Assembly: GCF_021130785.1 (NCBI RefSeq)
Contig: NC_060210.1
Location: forward strand, 181,400,501 to 181,464,500
Direction: 5' to 3'
DNA: 64,000 bases
Source of the DNA: Homalodisca vitripennis
Taxonomy: Eukaryota; Arthropoda; Insecta; Hemiptera; Cicadellidae
Below, piece after piece: positions 47,768 through 60,300 of this stretch (the stretch's first letter is position 1; the number at the start of each line of letters is the position of its first letter). The position numbers and the translations under genes were made by a program. Under the pieces are notes generated by a model. The model was not told the DNA's origin, made no database searches, and saw only the letters and a list, made by a program, of their open reading frames with translations.

Positions 47768-48590
47768 CCTTTACAAACTTTTTCAATATTTGTTATGAAA
47801 TTGTCAATTGGCGATACTGATGTGCTAGTGACACGAGTTGGGAAATCAACTATGTGGTATAAACCATGTTGAAATATGTTTCTAAAACTGTTTAGTGTCA
47901 AATTCTCATTTAAAGTATTAATAGTAATATCACCAGCTACAATAATATTTTTGTACTTTTTATTTTAAATATTTAGAAATTGATAAAGTTTAAAACGTTC
48001 AAGTCAGACAATGTTTTGGTGATCTACATAAATAGACCAATATTATTGGGAATTTTTCAAACTTAATTTCTAAGATGCAACACTCAAATTCTTTTCAACA
48101 GTCAAATGTTCTTTTGAGGAAAGTTGAATATTTTTATTTGTAATACCCATTTTTACCAGAATCATTAGTCCTCCCCTTGTAGTTTTTGTATGGCAATAAA
48201 AGGAACTGTTTGAATAATTATTTATATTTAATCAAGTAATTTCATATTGATTCAAACTGTGCTCTGTGAGAGCTACAATTCCCAGGTTCAGTTCAGAGCA
48301 ATTTCTATAAAATTAATTCTTGAAGGGAGGTACTGCATATTTTGATGGAAGATAGTAATTATGTTTTCATTTTTACAAGCATTATTGTTAAAGAGGGTTC
48401 AGTCTCTATGATGGGGGGGGAGGGAATTGGTGAGGGTCTAGGTCCAAAAAATGATCTTGGTTAAGGAGTGACATTAGTCAATTCTTTTAATACAACAACA
48501 TTCATATTTAATTACACTAAATGTCCTTACATTTTCAGTGTTCAATGTATTACCAGCTCTCGAGCTTTGTACAACAATAATATTTATTAA

Positions 48591-49544
48591 CCCTAGACGT
48601 GGCAAAAGACTCGTTTCGATATTTTTCATAATTTATCATCGTAACACATGTTATTATATATTAAATAGGCGCAGAAATATATGCTGAACATTTTTATATA
48701 TAATAATTATAATTACATCAATTATAACATTCAAAACAGTTATAAACTTTCGACAAAAATGAACAATCACTTGCCGCCACCATGAAAAGGCCTATATTTC
48801 ATATAGTACGCTATTTATTGGCTTCATTAGCCAACTAAAACATTGTAAGTTCTGTCAAAGTTTCTTAAAAACAAAACATGTACATGTATAAATGTATTTG
48901 TTGTTATAAAATTGTCTATCTCTTCAGTTTGTAATAAATTTTGCATTGATTTTACAATCTTGTGTTAGTTTCTTTATTCACTGTTTCCTGGCAACAAATT
49001 TCATTTTCAACAAAAAAATAATAAATTACTGTAATAAACAGTAGATCTGTAGAAAAACTCTTTCTCTTCAAAGTAACAATATATACTATGAAAAGATTCT
49101 ACTGCATTTAGGTTGGTTGGTTTTTACCAGTTTCATCAAAACCTTTTTTTGCCATTTAGCAAATTTTTTAAATAATTTTACTTCTTTTTTTATAATTTTC
49201 AAATTTTTTCCTTTGGGAATTTTAGGTAACCATTTTTTATAATTTTTGTATATATTGCATTTTTTCTAATTATGTTTTTATTATTTTTTAGTGTCAAAGT
49301 TACAATTTTAGTTCAGTAAATATAAATCTTTTTGCTTTTCCACATAATAAGCCCAATCAGGTTTTAAGAAATCATATTATTTTGCCATAATATAAAAGTT
49401 CAACTCTTTCTGAAGAAATCAGTATGCAACATGCCTAGTAGGTTAGAGTAAAAAATATATTTTTGGTGAATTTTTAAAAAATAGTCTGCAAAGTAGCCAA
49501 AAAGAGCTTGCCACTGTGGAAGTTTAGCATTGCCACTTCTAGGG
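48591..49544. mobile_element. 954-bp TTAA-flanked piggyBac-like MITE
   Basis: TTAA at 48587-48590 and 49545-49548. Inverted ends CCCTAGACGTGGCAA and CCCTAGAAGTGGCAA match 14 of 15. A CTTGCCACT copy at ~49507 repeats part of the right end. CCCTAGA ends with TTAA targets are typical of piggyBac. No ORF of note inside, so nonautonomous. Confidence 0.8.
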
Positions 49545-49880
49545 TTAAATCATTTCTATGGATAAGAAAATTAGCCTTGAAAACTATAGAAAGAAGTAAT
49601 CCTGGCTTTTAGCTCTAGTAACTGAAGTACCTTGTTTCAGCAGTCGTTTAACTTAATAATGGTATCAATTCTTTTCAAACTATCATTGCTACGTTATTCT
49701 CTGTTGTGAATGGTTTTATTATTTTGCTTTTTCTCTCAGCTGACAAAAACAAAAATTATACAATAGATTTTATATCCAGATAATACTGCTCTTGGTGGTA
49801 GTGCGGTATTAGTTAAAAATAGTATAAAACACCATGCCATACCTGCTTATAAGTATAATTATATTCAAGCTTCCAGTGTT

Positions 49881-50306
49881 GTGATTGAAGACTGGTCAGG
49901 TCCACTCACGGTATCTTCTGTGTATACCCCTCCTCGTCATAACGTTTCATACCAGCAATACAGCGACTTCTTCAATACCTTGGGTTGTAGATTTATTGCG
50001 GGGGGTGACTTTAATGCGAAACACACCATGTGGGGCTCTCGGCTGTGCAATCCCAGAGGCCGTAATCTCCTTAAGACTATCAACGACAATAACTATCAAT
50101 ATTTTTCTACGGGAGAACCGACTTATTGGCCTACTGATCCCTTAAAAATTCCTGATTTGCTTGATTTCTTCGTGACTAAAGGTATTTCCCAAACGTACAC
50201 ACGTGTAGAATCTTGTCTTGATTTATCCTCAGACCATTCTCCATTGATCTTCACTTTAAGTTCATCTGCCATTTACTACAGAGGGTCCACTGCGGTTAAG
50301 TTTTAA
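49881..50306 (+). pseudogene. LINE endonuclease domain (partial)
   Basis: An intact 141-codon stretch covering the second half of the AP-like endonuclease, with GGDFNAKH and the SSDHSPL active-site motifs; a frameshift near 50285 ends it. It nicks target DNA for target-primed reverse transcription in working relatives. Confidence 0.85.
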
Positions 50307-50581
50307 ATATACTGACTGGGACCAATTTCGATCTCTTCTTGATGAAAACTTGCATTTACACGTTTCCTTGAAGACAAATGGTGAAATAGATGAAGCTATT
50401 GAATTGTTTAACAGGACAGTCCAGAAGTGTGCTTGGCAATCAACGAAATGGAACCACTAATGGCCTGAACTACCCTCTTAGCATCAAGAAAAAGATTGCT
50501 CAAAAAAGAAGACTTCGTAGGATTTAGCAAAATTCCAGGAATCCTCGTGATAAAAACAACTTCAATAGAGCGGCGCGGGAT

Positions 50582-52139
50582 TTGAAACGTTTGTTATCTA
50601 ACTTCAATAATGAAAGGTTTCAGGTTTTTACTGCATTTCTAACTCCTACAGAAGACACGAAATATTCAATGTGGAAAACTACTAAACACATGACTAGTCC
50701 AAGAGTGCCGATTCCTCCGATTATCTTGCCAGGTGGTGGCTGGGCCAAGAACAACAAGGAGAAAGCTGAAGTATTCGCTACGCACTTACGCGATGTGTTC
50801 AAGCCCAGTGACTCAGCTCAAGCTCCTGACCCAGAAATTGAATACTTATTAGAATCACCTACCCAACTATCACTTCCTGTTCAGCCCTTTACTCCCTCTG
50901 AAGTATATGAAATAATTGTGAAACAATTGAAGCCGTACAAAGCTCCTGGGTATGACCTCATTACAGGAAGGATTTTAAAAGAACTGCCGAGGAAAGCTAT
51001 TATGTTTTTGACTTTTGTCTTCAACGCAATATTGAGAATTGAGCATTTTCCAGTACAGTGGAAATTATCGGAAATTGTCATGGTAGCTAAACCTGGGAAG
51101 CCTCCACATCAGGTTAGTTCTTATAGGCCCATAAGTCTATTGCCTGTGACTTCAAAAGTTTTTGAGAAGCTTTTTCTAAAACGATTTCAGCAAGTTATTG
51201 ATAGCGGCAACCTTATCCCCAACCATCAGTTTGGTTTCCGCCAGAAGCACTCTACCATTGAGCAGATCCATCGTGTGGTCAATGTAGTGAAGGAAGATCT
51301 GGAAGCAAAAAGATACTGCTCGGCTGTTTTTCTTGAGATCAGTCAGGCTTTTGATAAAGTTTGGCATGAGGGTCTCCTCTATAAATTAAAACTACTAGTT
51401 CCTCATTCTTTCTTTAATGTCATCAAGTCCTATTTGTCAAACAGGTTTTTTTCGAGTCAAATTTCAAGACGAATACTCCGACCTCCACAAAATTGAGGTG
51501 GGCGTTCCACAAGGCAGTGTATTGGGTCCCATCTTCTACACCCTCTTCACATCTGACATACCTGTACGAGCCGATGTCACCATGGCCACCTTTGCTGATG
51601 ATACCGCTATACTAGCCTCTCATGAAGTCCCAGGAATTGCATCCCAACGACTACAATCTGAGCTGGATGACTTGTCGGAGTGGCTTGTGAGATGGAGGGT
51701 GAAGGTTAATAAAACCAAGTCCACTCATGTAACTTTCACAACAAGGCCTGCTAACTGCCCACCTGTCTCTCTTAATAATGTCCTCCTCCCCCAATCTGAA
51801 GAAGTGAAATATCTGAGTATGCATCTAGACCGAAGACTAACTTGGCGTTCTCATATCTGGCACAAAAGATTATTTTTAAACTCAAAATTCAAAAAAATAT
51901 CCTGGCTTTTAAACAAGAGGTCGAAATTATCATTAAGAAATAAGTTGTTAGTATACAAGGTGATTTTGAAACCTGTTTGGACTTATGGTATACAGCTTTG
52001 GGGTACAGCCAGTAACTCCAACATCAAAATTCTCCAACGTTTTCAGTCTAAAGTCCTTCGGAACATCCTGGAAGCTCCGTGGAATATAACTAATCAATTA
52101 ATACATCAAGACACCAAAATTCCCACAGTAAAAGAGTAA
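50582..52139 (+). pseudogene. LINE reverse transcriptase domain with one frameshift
   Basis: Two overlapping frames (50582-51496 and 51417-52139) together make a nearly complete RT. The change of frame falls in a T run near 51446-51452 between SYLSNRFF and RVKFQDEY. Catalytic FADD is present; the terminal thumb region ends at 52139. Confidence 0.88.
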
Positions 52140-52404
52140 ATAACTCGCTACAGCAAGAAGTACCAAGACAAGCTGTATTCTCATCCGAACTACCTTGCGA
52201 TGAACCTGTTGGATAATAGTGCGTCAGTTACACGTCTGAAGAGACACTCAATCCGGGACTTACCTCTTAGGTTCTAATTTCAAACTTTCTTGTTTATTTG
52301 TGTTAGCTCTATCGCTGGATAGAGTCTAACTCGTGTTAATTTATTATTTTATCTAATTTACATATTGTTCTAAGAATGTCTGAACAGATTGTAAATAAAA
52401 TTGT

Positions 52405-52445
<41 letters not shown>

Positions 52446-52447
<2 letters not shown>

Positions 52448-53057
52448 TAGTACAAAAGTAAAGCTCCAAGGTCCACTTTGTAATAGTCTTACATCTGTCT
52501 CCTTTTTTCTGTTATTGTTACCCCCCTAATGTTTTGCTTTCTAAACTCACAATTCCATCTTGTTTGTAATGGAAAGTTTTTTCCTGCAGTTAATGTTGTT
52601 TCCTAAATACCTACTATAACCTTCCTGGATATCATGTTAACTCCCCCAGACTCAAGTCGCCTTCTAGATACAGCACTTGGTATTACCTGTCCTGACATCA
52701 CCTTCCTAAGGGCATTTTTGTTTCCTAAACACCAGCCATCAACTTTCTGGACTTGACATCCTAGACTTAGTATTTGGCTTTCTCTCATCTTGTGCTGACT
52801 CCCACCTATGATCTCTTTGTTAGAATTAATTCTCAAGCCTTAATTATACCTGGACATTTAAAGTATGTCTGTGTTTAGTTTCTAAATTATACCTTTCTAT
52901 TAGATTACTCCTTAAATCCAATTACATGGCCCATAGTCCCTAACTTGCTCTATAACAATTCGCTGCATATTCATTCCTTGCAAAATGTGCAAATGAACTA
53001 GTGCCATCTATCGTGACCCACATCGCACCAAATTCCAAGTAATCAATATTACATTAT
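52446..53057. other. intergenic stretch, nothing recognised
   Basis: Pyrimidine-rich on the plus strand and repetitive in texture (several CTTCCTGG- and TTTCCTAAA-like copies), but no ORF, TIR or RNA gene that I can support. Confidence 0.4.
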
Positions 53058-53310
53058 ATGTGAATGTTGAGTTTAGTTCCAGTTTACATTCTTCTTAGTG
53101 TAGCGTCTGGAATCTGTGATGCTGTCACAGACTTGACTCCTGGAATATCATGTTCGTTTGAAGAGATCCAAAAGAAGTTGGCGACTAAGATCAAAGTAAC
53201 TTCTTTACATCGTTTTGACATCAGAGACATCTTGACTGCACTCATAGTGCAGTGTCTGGAATCTGACGCTGTCACAGACTTGACTCCTGAAATGTGGAAT
53301 CATGTTCGGT
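53058..53310. repeat. internally duplicated repeat, related to 61405-61500
   Basis: GTCTGGAATCTG followed by CTGTCACAGACTTGACTCCTG occurs at about 53104 and 53253. GAATGTTGAG (53062) and CATCGTTT(T)GACATCAGAGACATCT (53209-53234) recur at 61412 and 61470-61494. So this is a member of a dispersed family. Confidence 0.65.
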
Positions 53311-53859
53311 TTCTATGTATTTACAAACAGATGACCCAAATGATAAGCTCAGCATTTCGAAACTTAATGAAAGATCTAAACTAATAATGTTTATGTATAA
53401 AGCAATTGAAATAGGACTTCCTATTTACAAATGTAAACATTATACGCTATTTAGCAATGTTAATGGTTGAAAGTGGAGTCTGCGCTCCCCGAGAGCCTAA
53501 GCTCCAGTATAATTGTTTGAAAAAACTGGTCTGAGTACAAGTCTGCATCTTACCTACCTAGTACTTGATAAGTTAAATCAATGTATAGCTTACTCTACTT
53601 AATTAATTGATTTTGTATCTGTCGAGAGGGGTACAAAACATATATTACAAGCAACCTCATATTTTGAATAGTTCATACTACTTAACCCTCCTAATAGGCA
53701 GTTCATTTTGAATTAGTCTAGATGCATCTACAGTAACTAGTGACTCATCTAGTCGCTGTCATTTTCACTTCTACAATTTAACCATGGATATCATATATAT
53801 TCATGAATTAAACTATCCCAAATAGGGATTTAAATTTTCGATTAACTATATCACTTGAC

Positions 53860-55540
53860 TTTCTTCTTCTTTTAAGGGGTGGCTTGTTGCAAAGCACTTT
53901 AGCCTCAAAGGCCTTAAGCTCACTCCGTTGGTCAGGGCATCACGACTTTCATTTCTGGAGACCCCCTCATGACCAGGAACCTAACAGTTACATTGAGTCT
54001 GCCAAGGGAAGAAAGGCTTGATAACAATCCCATACAAGTTTGGAGTCAAACACACAAAAGTCCAACGCTTTCATTGCTGCCTTGCAATTTGTGAAAATGG
54101 TAATCGTCTTACTTCTATAACACAGGTGAAGATTCTCACGAGCACATTCCATAATGGCGGTGACTTGTGCCTAAAAAACTGTGGGATAAGGACCCATAGG
54201 AACGAACAACTCCCTACATGGTTTCATTCCCAGTGCCTTTACCATTTTATGTTGTAGAGCCATCTGTAAACCGTCCAAGCTCTGCTGGAAGTGGTTTCTT
54301 TTCCTCCGACTAAGCCTCCCTACAAGAGATCACAACCCTGAAGGGTTTATTGAAGAAAAATCTTTGAAGCATCTAATCAGAGATCATGTACAAAGGATCC
54401 CCCAGAATCAGGATGCTAATTTTGCCCATGGTTACAGCCCGAGACTGACCAGAGTACTCCCATATGCTGAAGACATACAGGCACTCCTCCTAGCCATAAT
54501 CAGAACAACGTCCAGAAGGTCAAGGTTGAGACAGCAGTTTAGAGTTCCGCATGGTGCACTCTGAAAGGCCCTAGTGGTAGCAAGGCAAGTAATCCTTTGG
54601 ATGCTAACAAGATTAGCTACTGCCATCCGTCCTCTCTTCTATTTAACGCCACCAGACGACAGCCCCAAACATTAATACAGGTCAAACCACGGAGACATAA
54701 AGCCACCACAGAAGCCTTGGCTGAAGTCCCCAAGGTCTACCCATCACGTATCCACATTGCATCAAGGATCATTCCCTCTAGCAACAACTCTTGCTAGTTA
54801 GGATCCCCAGTTCAAAGCTTTGTCCAGAATGACATCTAGTTACTTAACTTTAGGCTTTAACTCGATGGAGGAACCTTAAAATAAGAATAGACCAATACTC
54901 TCCACTGGACGCCTTCTTGTGTGTCACGACCACGGCAGCTTTGATGGGCTTGACACTAAGGCCCATCCCATCACACCAGTTTTCCACCATGTTCAGAGCT
55001 GCATTGGTCGGTTCAGTGGCTGTTTTGTTAAATTTGCCACTCACAAGACTAACAATGTCATCTGCATACCCCTGTGAGAAGATGCCGCTTCTGTCCAAAG
55101 ACGCTTGCATGTCATCCACAACTAGGTGCACCGGTTGTCACTGACAATCACCGGGGTTGTCAAAAGCCTTTTCGAGAAAGACACCTATGGCTACTTCTTT
55201 TGCTGCTAGCACCTTATCAATCATACCAACTGATGCAGGGCTGAATCATAATATTTCTGAAGTGTAAACATGCTAATTTGGATGAAGAGGGTGCTCATAA
55301 AGAGATTCTCTCTAACAAACCTAGCGACATCTCCATGGTTTTGAAAAGAGGATAGATATTTGGTCAAAGGACTTAAGCCAATCCAAGTTAGATCTCCCCT
55401 GCTTCTGTATAAACACCACCCTGTATGCTCTCCAAGCTGAAGGAACATACCTGAGGGCAACAGAGATCCTGAACAGCCTGCACAATCCGGGAAGATCCAA
55501 ACCCTGCTACAAGCAAACCGGTCTTATTCCCCCCCTCCCC
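53860..55540 (-). mobile_element. decayed I/LOA/R1-type non-LTR retrotransposon with RNase H
   Basis: Minus strand, from 55540 down: YVPSAWRAYRVVFIQK (~55450), SILFSKPW and LHPN regions, DSALHQLVGMIDKVLAAKEVAIGVFLE (~55235-55160), SGIFSQGYADDIVSLVSG (~55085-55040; catalytic YADD), MGLSVKPIKAAVV, then the connection QRITCLATTRAF (~54600), APCGTLNCCLNLDLLDV (~54540), and finally an RNase H region: IMECARENL, TITIFTNCKAAMKALDF, KLVWDCYQA (~54150-54020), ending ~53860. In TNCKAA the usual Asp of TDSQAA is changed to Asn. Many frameshifts. Confidence 0.8.
54850..55131 (-). pseudogene. reverse transcriptase palm fragment of the RNase H LINE
   Basis: An open stretch with HLVVDDMQASLDRSGIFSQG, YADDIVSLVSG and MVENWCDGMGLSVKP, RT motifs C to D. 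Both neighbours in the same protein are in other frames. Confidence 0.8.
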
Positions 55541-55599
55541 AAGAGATTTTTGATAAAGGAGTTACTGTTTTAAAAAGTGTAAAACCATTCTTTTTCCAA

Positions 55600-56250
55600 C
55601 ATAATTTTATTTCTACATAAAAGCCCAAACCTTAAAACTATTTTTCAACATAGTTTCCACTGATGTTCAAACACTTGTAGCAGGTGACCAATTTGTCTAT
55701 ACCCTCTTCGTAGAAGGTTTCCGCCAACGAATGTAGCCACAACTCCACGGCAATTTTCACTTCATTGTCGGTTTGAAAGCATTGGCCACCTAGCTTGCGC
55801 TTCATGTGCAGGAACAAGTAGTAGTCAGACAGTGCCAAGTCCAGGCTGTAGGGCGGATCGAACTGCCCCCAAAGAAATTGTCGAACTAATGTTTGAGTGT
55901 CACCAGCAGTGTGGGACAGAGCATTGTCATGGAGCAACACAATTCCGTTACTGAGAATTTCTCTACGTTGTTTTGAATTGCCCGCCTTAGTTTTCTTAAC
56001 GTTTTGTAATACCTTGCCACATAATGGTTTCACCTCCTGTGAGAAAGTTAATTAGCAAAACACCTTTCCTATCCCAAAAGACAGTGCACATAATATTTTG
56101 TGCAGACATTGTCATCTCGAATTTTTGTTTCTTTGGGGATTGCATGTGTGTGGATTCCTGTGTGACATATGACAGACCCAAATTTCATTACCTGCCACTC
56201 ATTCATTTCATTGCAAATCAGCCAAAATGGATTTGCCGGTAGAGAAGTTA
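55600..56250 (-). pseudogene. truncated mariner-type transposase, catalytic C-terminal half
   Basis: From ~56245 down in two frames: a WDRKGVLLINFL segment, then GIVLLHDNALSHTA (second catalytic Asp), FDPPYSLDLALSDYYLF (third Asp), HMKRKLGGQCF, ETFYEEGIDKLV, and a terminal YVEK at 55641. The first half of the protein is missing. The ending YKCLNISGNYVEK shows a different family from the mariner at 4090. TIRs were not found. Confidence 0.75.
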
Positions 56251-56254
56251 CTAC

Positions 56255-57080
56255 ATGGCCAGATGGAGAGTTTTAGTCAGTGAGACATGTACTTTGTTAA
56301 TAGTACAGAACAAAGGAAACAGAATTGTGAAACCAGTTAAACAAACACACTTTATTAACATATAAAATAAACTTAAAACTATCTTGAAAAATTAAACTAA
56401 AAATTTACTTCTTTAGAACACCATTTGCTTAATTTTTTTTATGATTACCAACATAATCATTAGATATCCAAAAAATAGAACATTAGTGATTAATTCTAAC
56501 ATGAAAGTAGAGTAATTTATGTTTACCTCAAAATGTCTAAGTAGTTTGTAAGTAATATTTTTCATCTAGAAGTATTTGTAATAACTTAGCTCAATATAAA
56601 TCAACTCCATGTACAATTTGTCTTCCTAAATAGTAAAGTTATAGGAACATTAAAAATATTGTGCTGCCAAATTGATGGCACCAAGCTGGCCAAAAAATGG
56701 ACAGTAAATTATATTTAACCTTACAATACCAAGTACAAGGTACAACTAAGTACACTGCACATTAACTTAAAACTTACTCCGTAATATGAGTACAAGTACT
56801 TTTGAGAGGAAAATATATAAATTAAAACTTAATAAGTCAAATCAATTCAGCAGGATATACCATTGTTAAATCCATAAAGAAAACCATGTATATATATACT
56901 GAAAAGTAATACAAACAAATATTGAAATATTTTATTTTGAAATTTATTTGTAAAGGATGGCACAATATTATGAAATAGTATTGGCTTGGACGATTAACTG
57001 GATGGTTCTAATTAAGAGGTCATTTGTACATACTGTATCACAGCAACTTTGGTAAAAAAATCTTGAAATAGAACTTAAAA
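56255..57080. other. AT-rich stretch downstream of MYCBP
   Basis: No gene or element recognised. Part of it is probably the MYCBP 3' UTR, since minus-strand AATAAA-like hexamers occur around 56930-56950. Confidence 0.35.
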
Positions 57081-57085
57081 ATTGT

Positions 57086-57362
57086 TTATTGAGCTGGCGG
57101 TTCTTCTGCTGTGGCCGATGCTGGCTCAGCTGGAGCTTCCTCTGCGGAGGGTTCGGCATCAGTTGTAGGTTCAACTGGTGCACCACCTTCCTCCTCCGTA
57201 GCATGTTTTTCTTCTGGCTCATATTTTTCAAGTCTTTCTTTCAACACTTGGATCTCACCTTCCAAAGTCTGGATTTTTGTAATGGCTGCTTCCAAATCTG
57301 TTTTGAGAACACCTACTTCCACATCCTCAGGTCTGTTATCACCCAAATGTTTTCTTATGTAT
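57086..57362 (-). CDS. MYCBP: MYCBP terminal exon with Glu/Ala/Pro-rich tail
   Basis: Acceptor ATTTCAG; one base plus 91 codons and TAA. Residues YIRKHLG through KYEPEE align with the end of MYCBP. The following ~40 residues (EEEGGAPVEP ... PAEPASATAEEPPAQ) are low-complexity and acidic. Confidence 0.9.
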
Positions 57363-60300
57363 CTGAAATATTTTGTTAAGGGTGTGTATTTATTAAGTGG
57401 CTGATAATTTACTGACAAAACAAAAGATATTCCTTCTCCACTCGTCTCAAGGACTAAAATGCAAACACCAACACCCAACAATGTTTAAAAGCTTAAAACT
57501 TAAATCTCCATTAAAATAAAAAAAACTTTGTTTTTTTTAATTTAGGTTATTTAGACCATTAAATTTATATGATATTACAATTGGTACTAACGTATATAAT
57601 CTTTTTTTCATCTTTTATCTAATTCAATCTGCTTAACATTCTTTCCAAAAGCCTTAAATACCAAGTCAATTAAAAACATACTTCGATTATTACAATAAAT
57701 TTGTTCAGCATTGTACTTGGTCAGTTGCAAGATCTTTTTAGATGAAATATATCAGTCTTTGATATATCATTGGATTAATTTAATAAATTTCTTTATATAA
57801 TAATAAGCGTTTTGGGGTATGATATTATCAACATCTTTACAATTAAATAAGTAAAAAATAATAATCAGATCATGAATTAGCAATGGATTCATTACGGTTA
57901 CGTTACCATTAGGCCCCCCATCCACTTACAGTTCTAACTGCAGTCCTGGACTGAGACAGTCCGGGACTGCAGTTAGAACTGTAAGTGGATGGGGAATCCG
58001 GCAGGCGAATCGTTGGACTGTCAACTGTCGCACGGTGCGACAGTTCAACGATCGGACTGCAGGCGGAACTGCTAGTTAGTGGAGGCTCCCGTGACAGGCC
58101 ACAGTCGACAGTCCAAGCTGCGAGGATATGCGCATGCGCTAGCTCAGCTGCTGCTCCGTGTCGGCCTCATGCGTCATTGAGTGGTGAGCGTTTGGTGGTT
58201 GCGCATTGTTTTGTTTGTGACGCGGCAATCATGGCCAGTTGGTCGAAGGGATAATCTTTTACAGTTTATAGAGGAGTTTAGGAAACATGAATGTGTATGG
58301 AAGGTTAAGTCAAAAGAACTATCACAATAGGGAAAAGAAGGAAGCAGCCCACCGTAGTTTACTATTAGTAGTGAAAGGGTTTGACAGTACTACTGCAACA
58401 AAAAGCGATGTGTTTGAAGAAGATAAACAATATCAAAAGTGCATTTCGTAAGGAACAAAGAAAGGTAACAGCCTCTCAACGTTCTGGCAGTGGTACAGAC
58501 GATATATATGTACCAAAGCTGTGGTACTACAGAGAACTTTTGTTTCTTATTGACCAGGAAGAATGTCTAGGAGGGACTTCCAACTTAGGAGAAGAAGAGT
58601 CAGTGAAGACGAGGTAAGAGAATTAAATTACTAGTTTTGCGGTTAAATAATGTATTCACAATGCTACAACTAAACTTACAGTTTGTCATCGGAGGTATTT
58701 TGTTTTTTCAAATAATCATTATAAACTTAAGAGATGTATCTGTCTTGCCATTCCCACTTTTCCTTTGTTGCTAAAATAATGAACAAATTTATTTCTTACT
58801 TCTTTTGCCACTAGCCATTGGGCGATCGGTTTGTCTTACTTGTAATGCCATGTGATCGCTGGTTCTTGGTCCAGGCTTAGACACACCAACTTCGTCGTCA
58901 TCTAAATCCAACCAGTCTTTAGGTGAGTACCTTTGAGGGATTGGTCCTACGCAAATAGTTGTGCAGGTAGCAGCACGCAACAACAACACTATTCACTTTC
59001 TCAAGTCAATGAAGGTGATTGGTTTTTGTAGAACCTGAAATCTCTCAGCGAGAATCCCAAAAACACTTTCGACCATTCGGCGTGCTCTTGAGAGTCGGTA
59101 GTTATATACCTTTCTAGGTTTGTTTGCAACCCTATAGGAAAAGGGTTTCATTATGACCTCAGTTTAGGGGGAAGGCGTCATCTGCAATGAATACGTATGG
59201 AAGAGCTTCGCCGTCTACAATGCCCTCTTTCAGGTAAATTGAGGCTTTTAATCTGTTAGTTTCTTGTTGAAGTCTGTCTCTTTCAGAACTCCTCCATCAG
59301 ATACCCGGCCATTAACACCAAAATGAAAATAAATTATTTCATAGTTTGCACTAGCAATGCAGAAAAGTACCTGACTATGGAAACCCTTATAGTTATAGAA
59401 GTAAGAACCACTTCCAGGTGGTGGTGTTATGGCTATATGCTTTCCATCCATGCTGCCTAGGCAGTTGGGGAAATTCCATTTTTCCCCGTACTCCTGTGCA
59501 ATTTGTTTTCCCACTCCTCGGCTGTATTCGGTACCTGAAAACAATTCATAAACTGTCAGCTGTCATATTTCAGACCAGCGTTTTGTACGGAACAAATTTT
59601 AATGAAATCAAACCCATCGAGAACCGTATCACCCCTCGTTTTCCGTTCGCCACACCCCCTCTGTAATTTTTTCAATATAATATTTTGAGAAAGTAATAAA
59701 TAAGTAGTTAAGAATGTACTGTGGTGATAACTGAATCATTATTGATATTGTGGTTCATTATTAAGTAATGACAGGGTGTCTACCGGGCACGGAAATAAAG
59801 GAAATCCGCGAAAAGTCACGGATTTTGACATTTTTTTTCAAACATTTTTTTTTTTACAGGAGATGCTGGACGATTCACAAAAAGAACCATTAGATGCTGA
59901 GGAAAATACTACTTGAAACACACATTAGGCTACTAACCTTGCAATAGTCATTCAAGGCCTTGACAATAGCTGAGCAGGTCTCTGGAATTATTCTTCCTAA
60001 TGTTTGGGGGGAAATTCTCGTTGAAAACTTTAAATCTTCCATTGTTCTGCCAGTGCTTAGATACCGCAATGTCGCAGTCAGTTTTTTCATGTGGTGTAAT
60101 GGCTTCTCCCTCATTTTTGTATCTTGTTTGGTAATCAATGGTGTTACTATACGTAATAAATCAATCAAAGTACGTTTTCCTCGTCCATTCTTAAGTAGTT
60201 TTTTTTCCAGTCTCTAGGATATGCTTCAAGCTCCCTAAGAAGGTGAACGTGGTTAAATCTCTTCCTCTGAAGCCATTCTTTTTTCCACATTTGATGCCTT

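Larger units (their letters stand above)
45150..48385 (-). mobile_element. decayed CR1/Jockey-like non-LTR retrotransposon
   Basis: Read on the minus strand from 48385 downward, across frameshifts: an endonuclease start with VALTEH-like and GGLMILVKMG segments (~48290-48150), VAGDITIN (the GDFNIN motif), FPTRVTSTSVSPIDNF (~47850), ISDHDGIL (the SDH motif, ~47740); then RT with IIPIYKKEYPQVCESYRPVSLLPVFSKILREL (~46840-46750), AYDKLM and a GLGN-like region (~46560-46350); ending with IRNIEEKHLF and KHAFYSLEEFF (~45450-45365). The 3' end falls near 45160. Many stops; inactive. Confidence 0.8.
49767..52445 (+). mobile_element. 5'-truncated Jockey-clade non-LTR retrotransposon with 40-nt poly(A)
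   Basis: The first recognisable codons are YPDNTALGGSAVLV. The endonuclease continues with GGDFNAKHTMWGSR (~50000), PDLLDFF and SSDHSPLIFTL (~50225). A frame-broken spacer follows, then RT: LKPYKAPGYDLI, SYRPISLLPVTSKVFEKL, HQFGFRQKHST, then VPQGSVLGPIFY, TFADDTAIL (catalytic FADD, ~51590) and VNKTKSTHVTF. The body ends at AATAAAATTGTC and 40 A (52406-52445). ORF1 and the start of the endonuclease are missing. At least three frameshifts or stops make it inactive, yet most segments are well preserved. Confidence 0.9.

Noticed and set aside
48400..48430. G-rich run (GATGGGGGGGGAGGG) as a G-quadruplex or regulatory site
   Set aside because: Only one long G run and a short one; not enough tracts for a standard quadruplex, and it lies at the decayed 5' end of a LINE.
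57089..57404. Plus-strand ORFs opposite the MYCBP last exon
   Set aside because: They mirror the low-complexity Glu/Ala/Pro tail; the minus strand matches MYCBP with correct splice sites.
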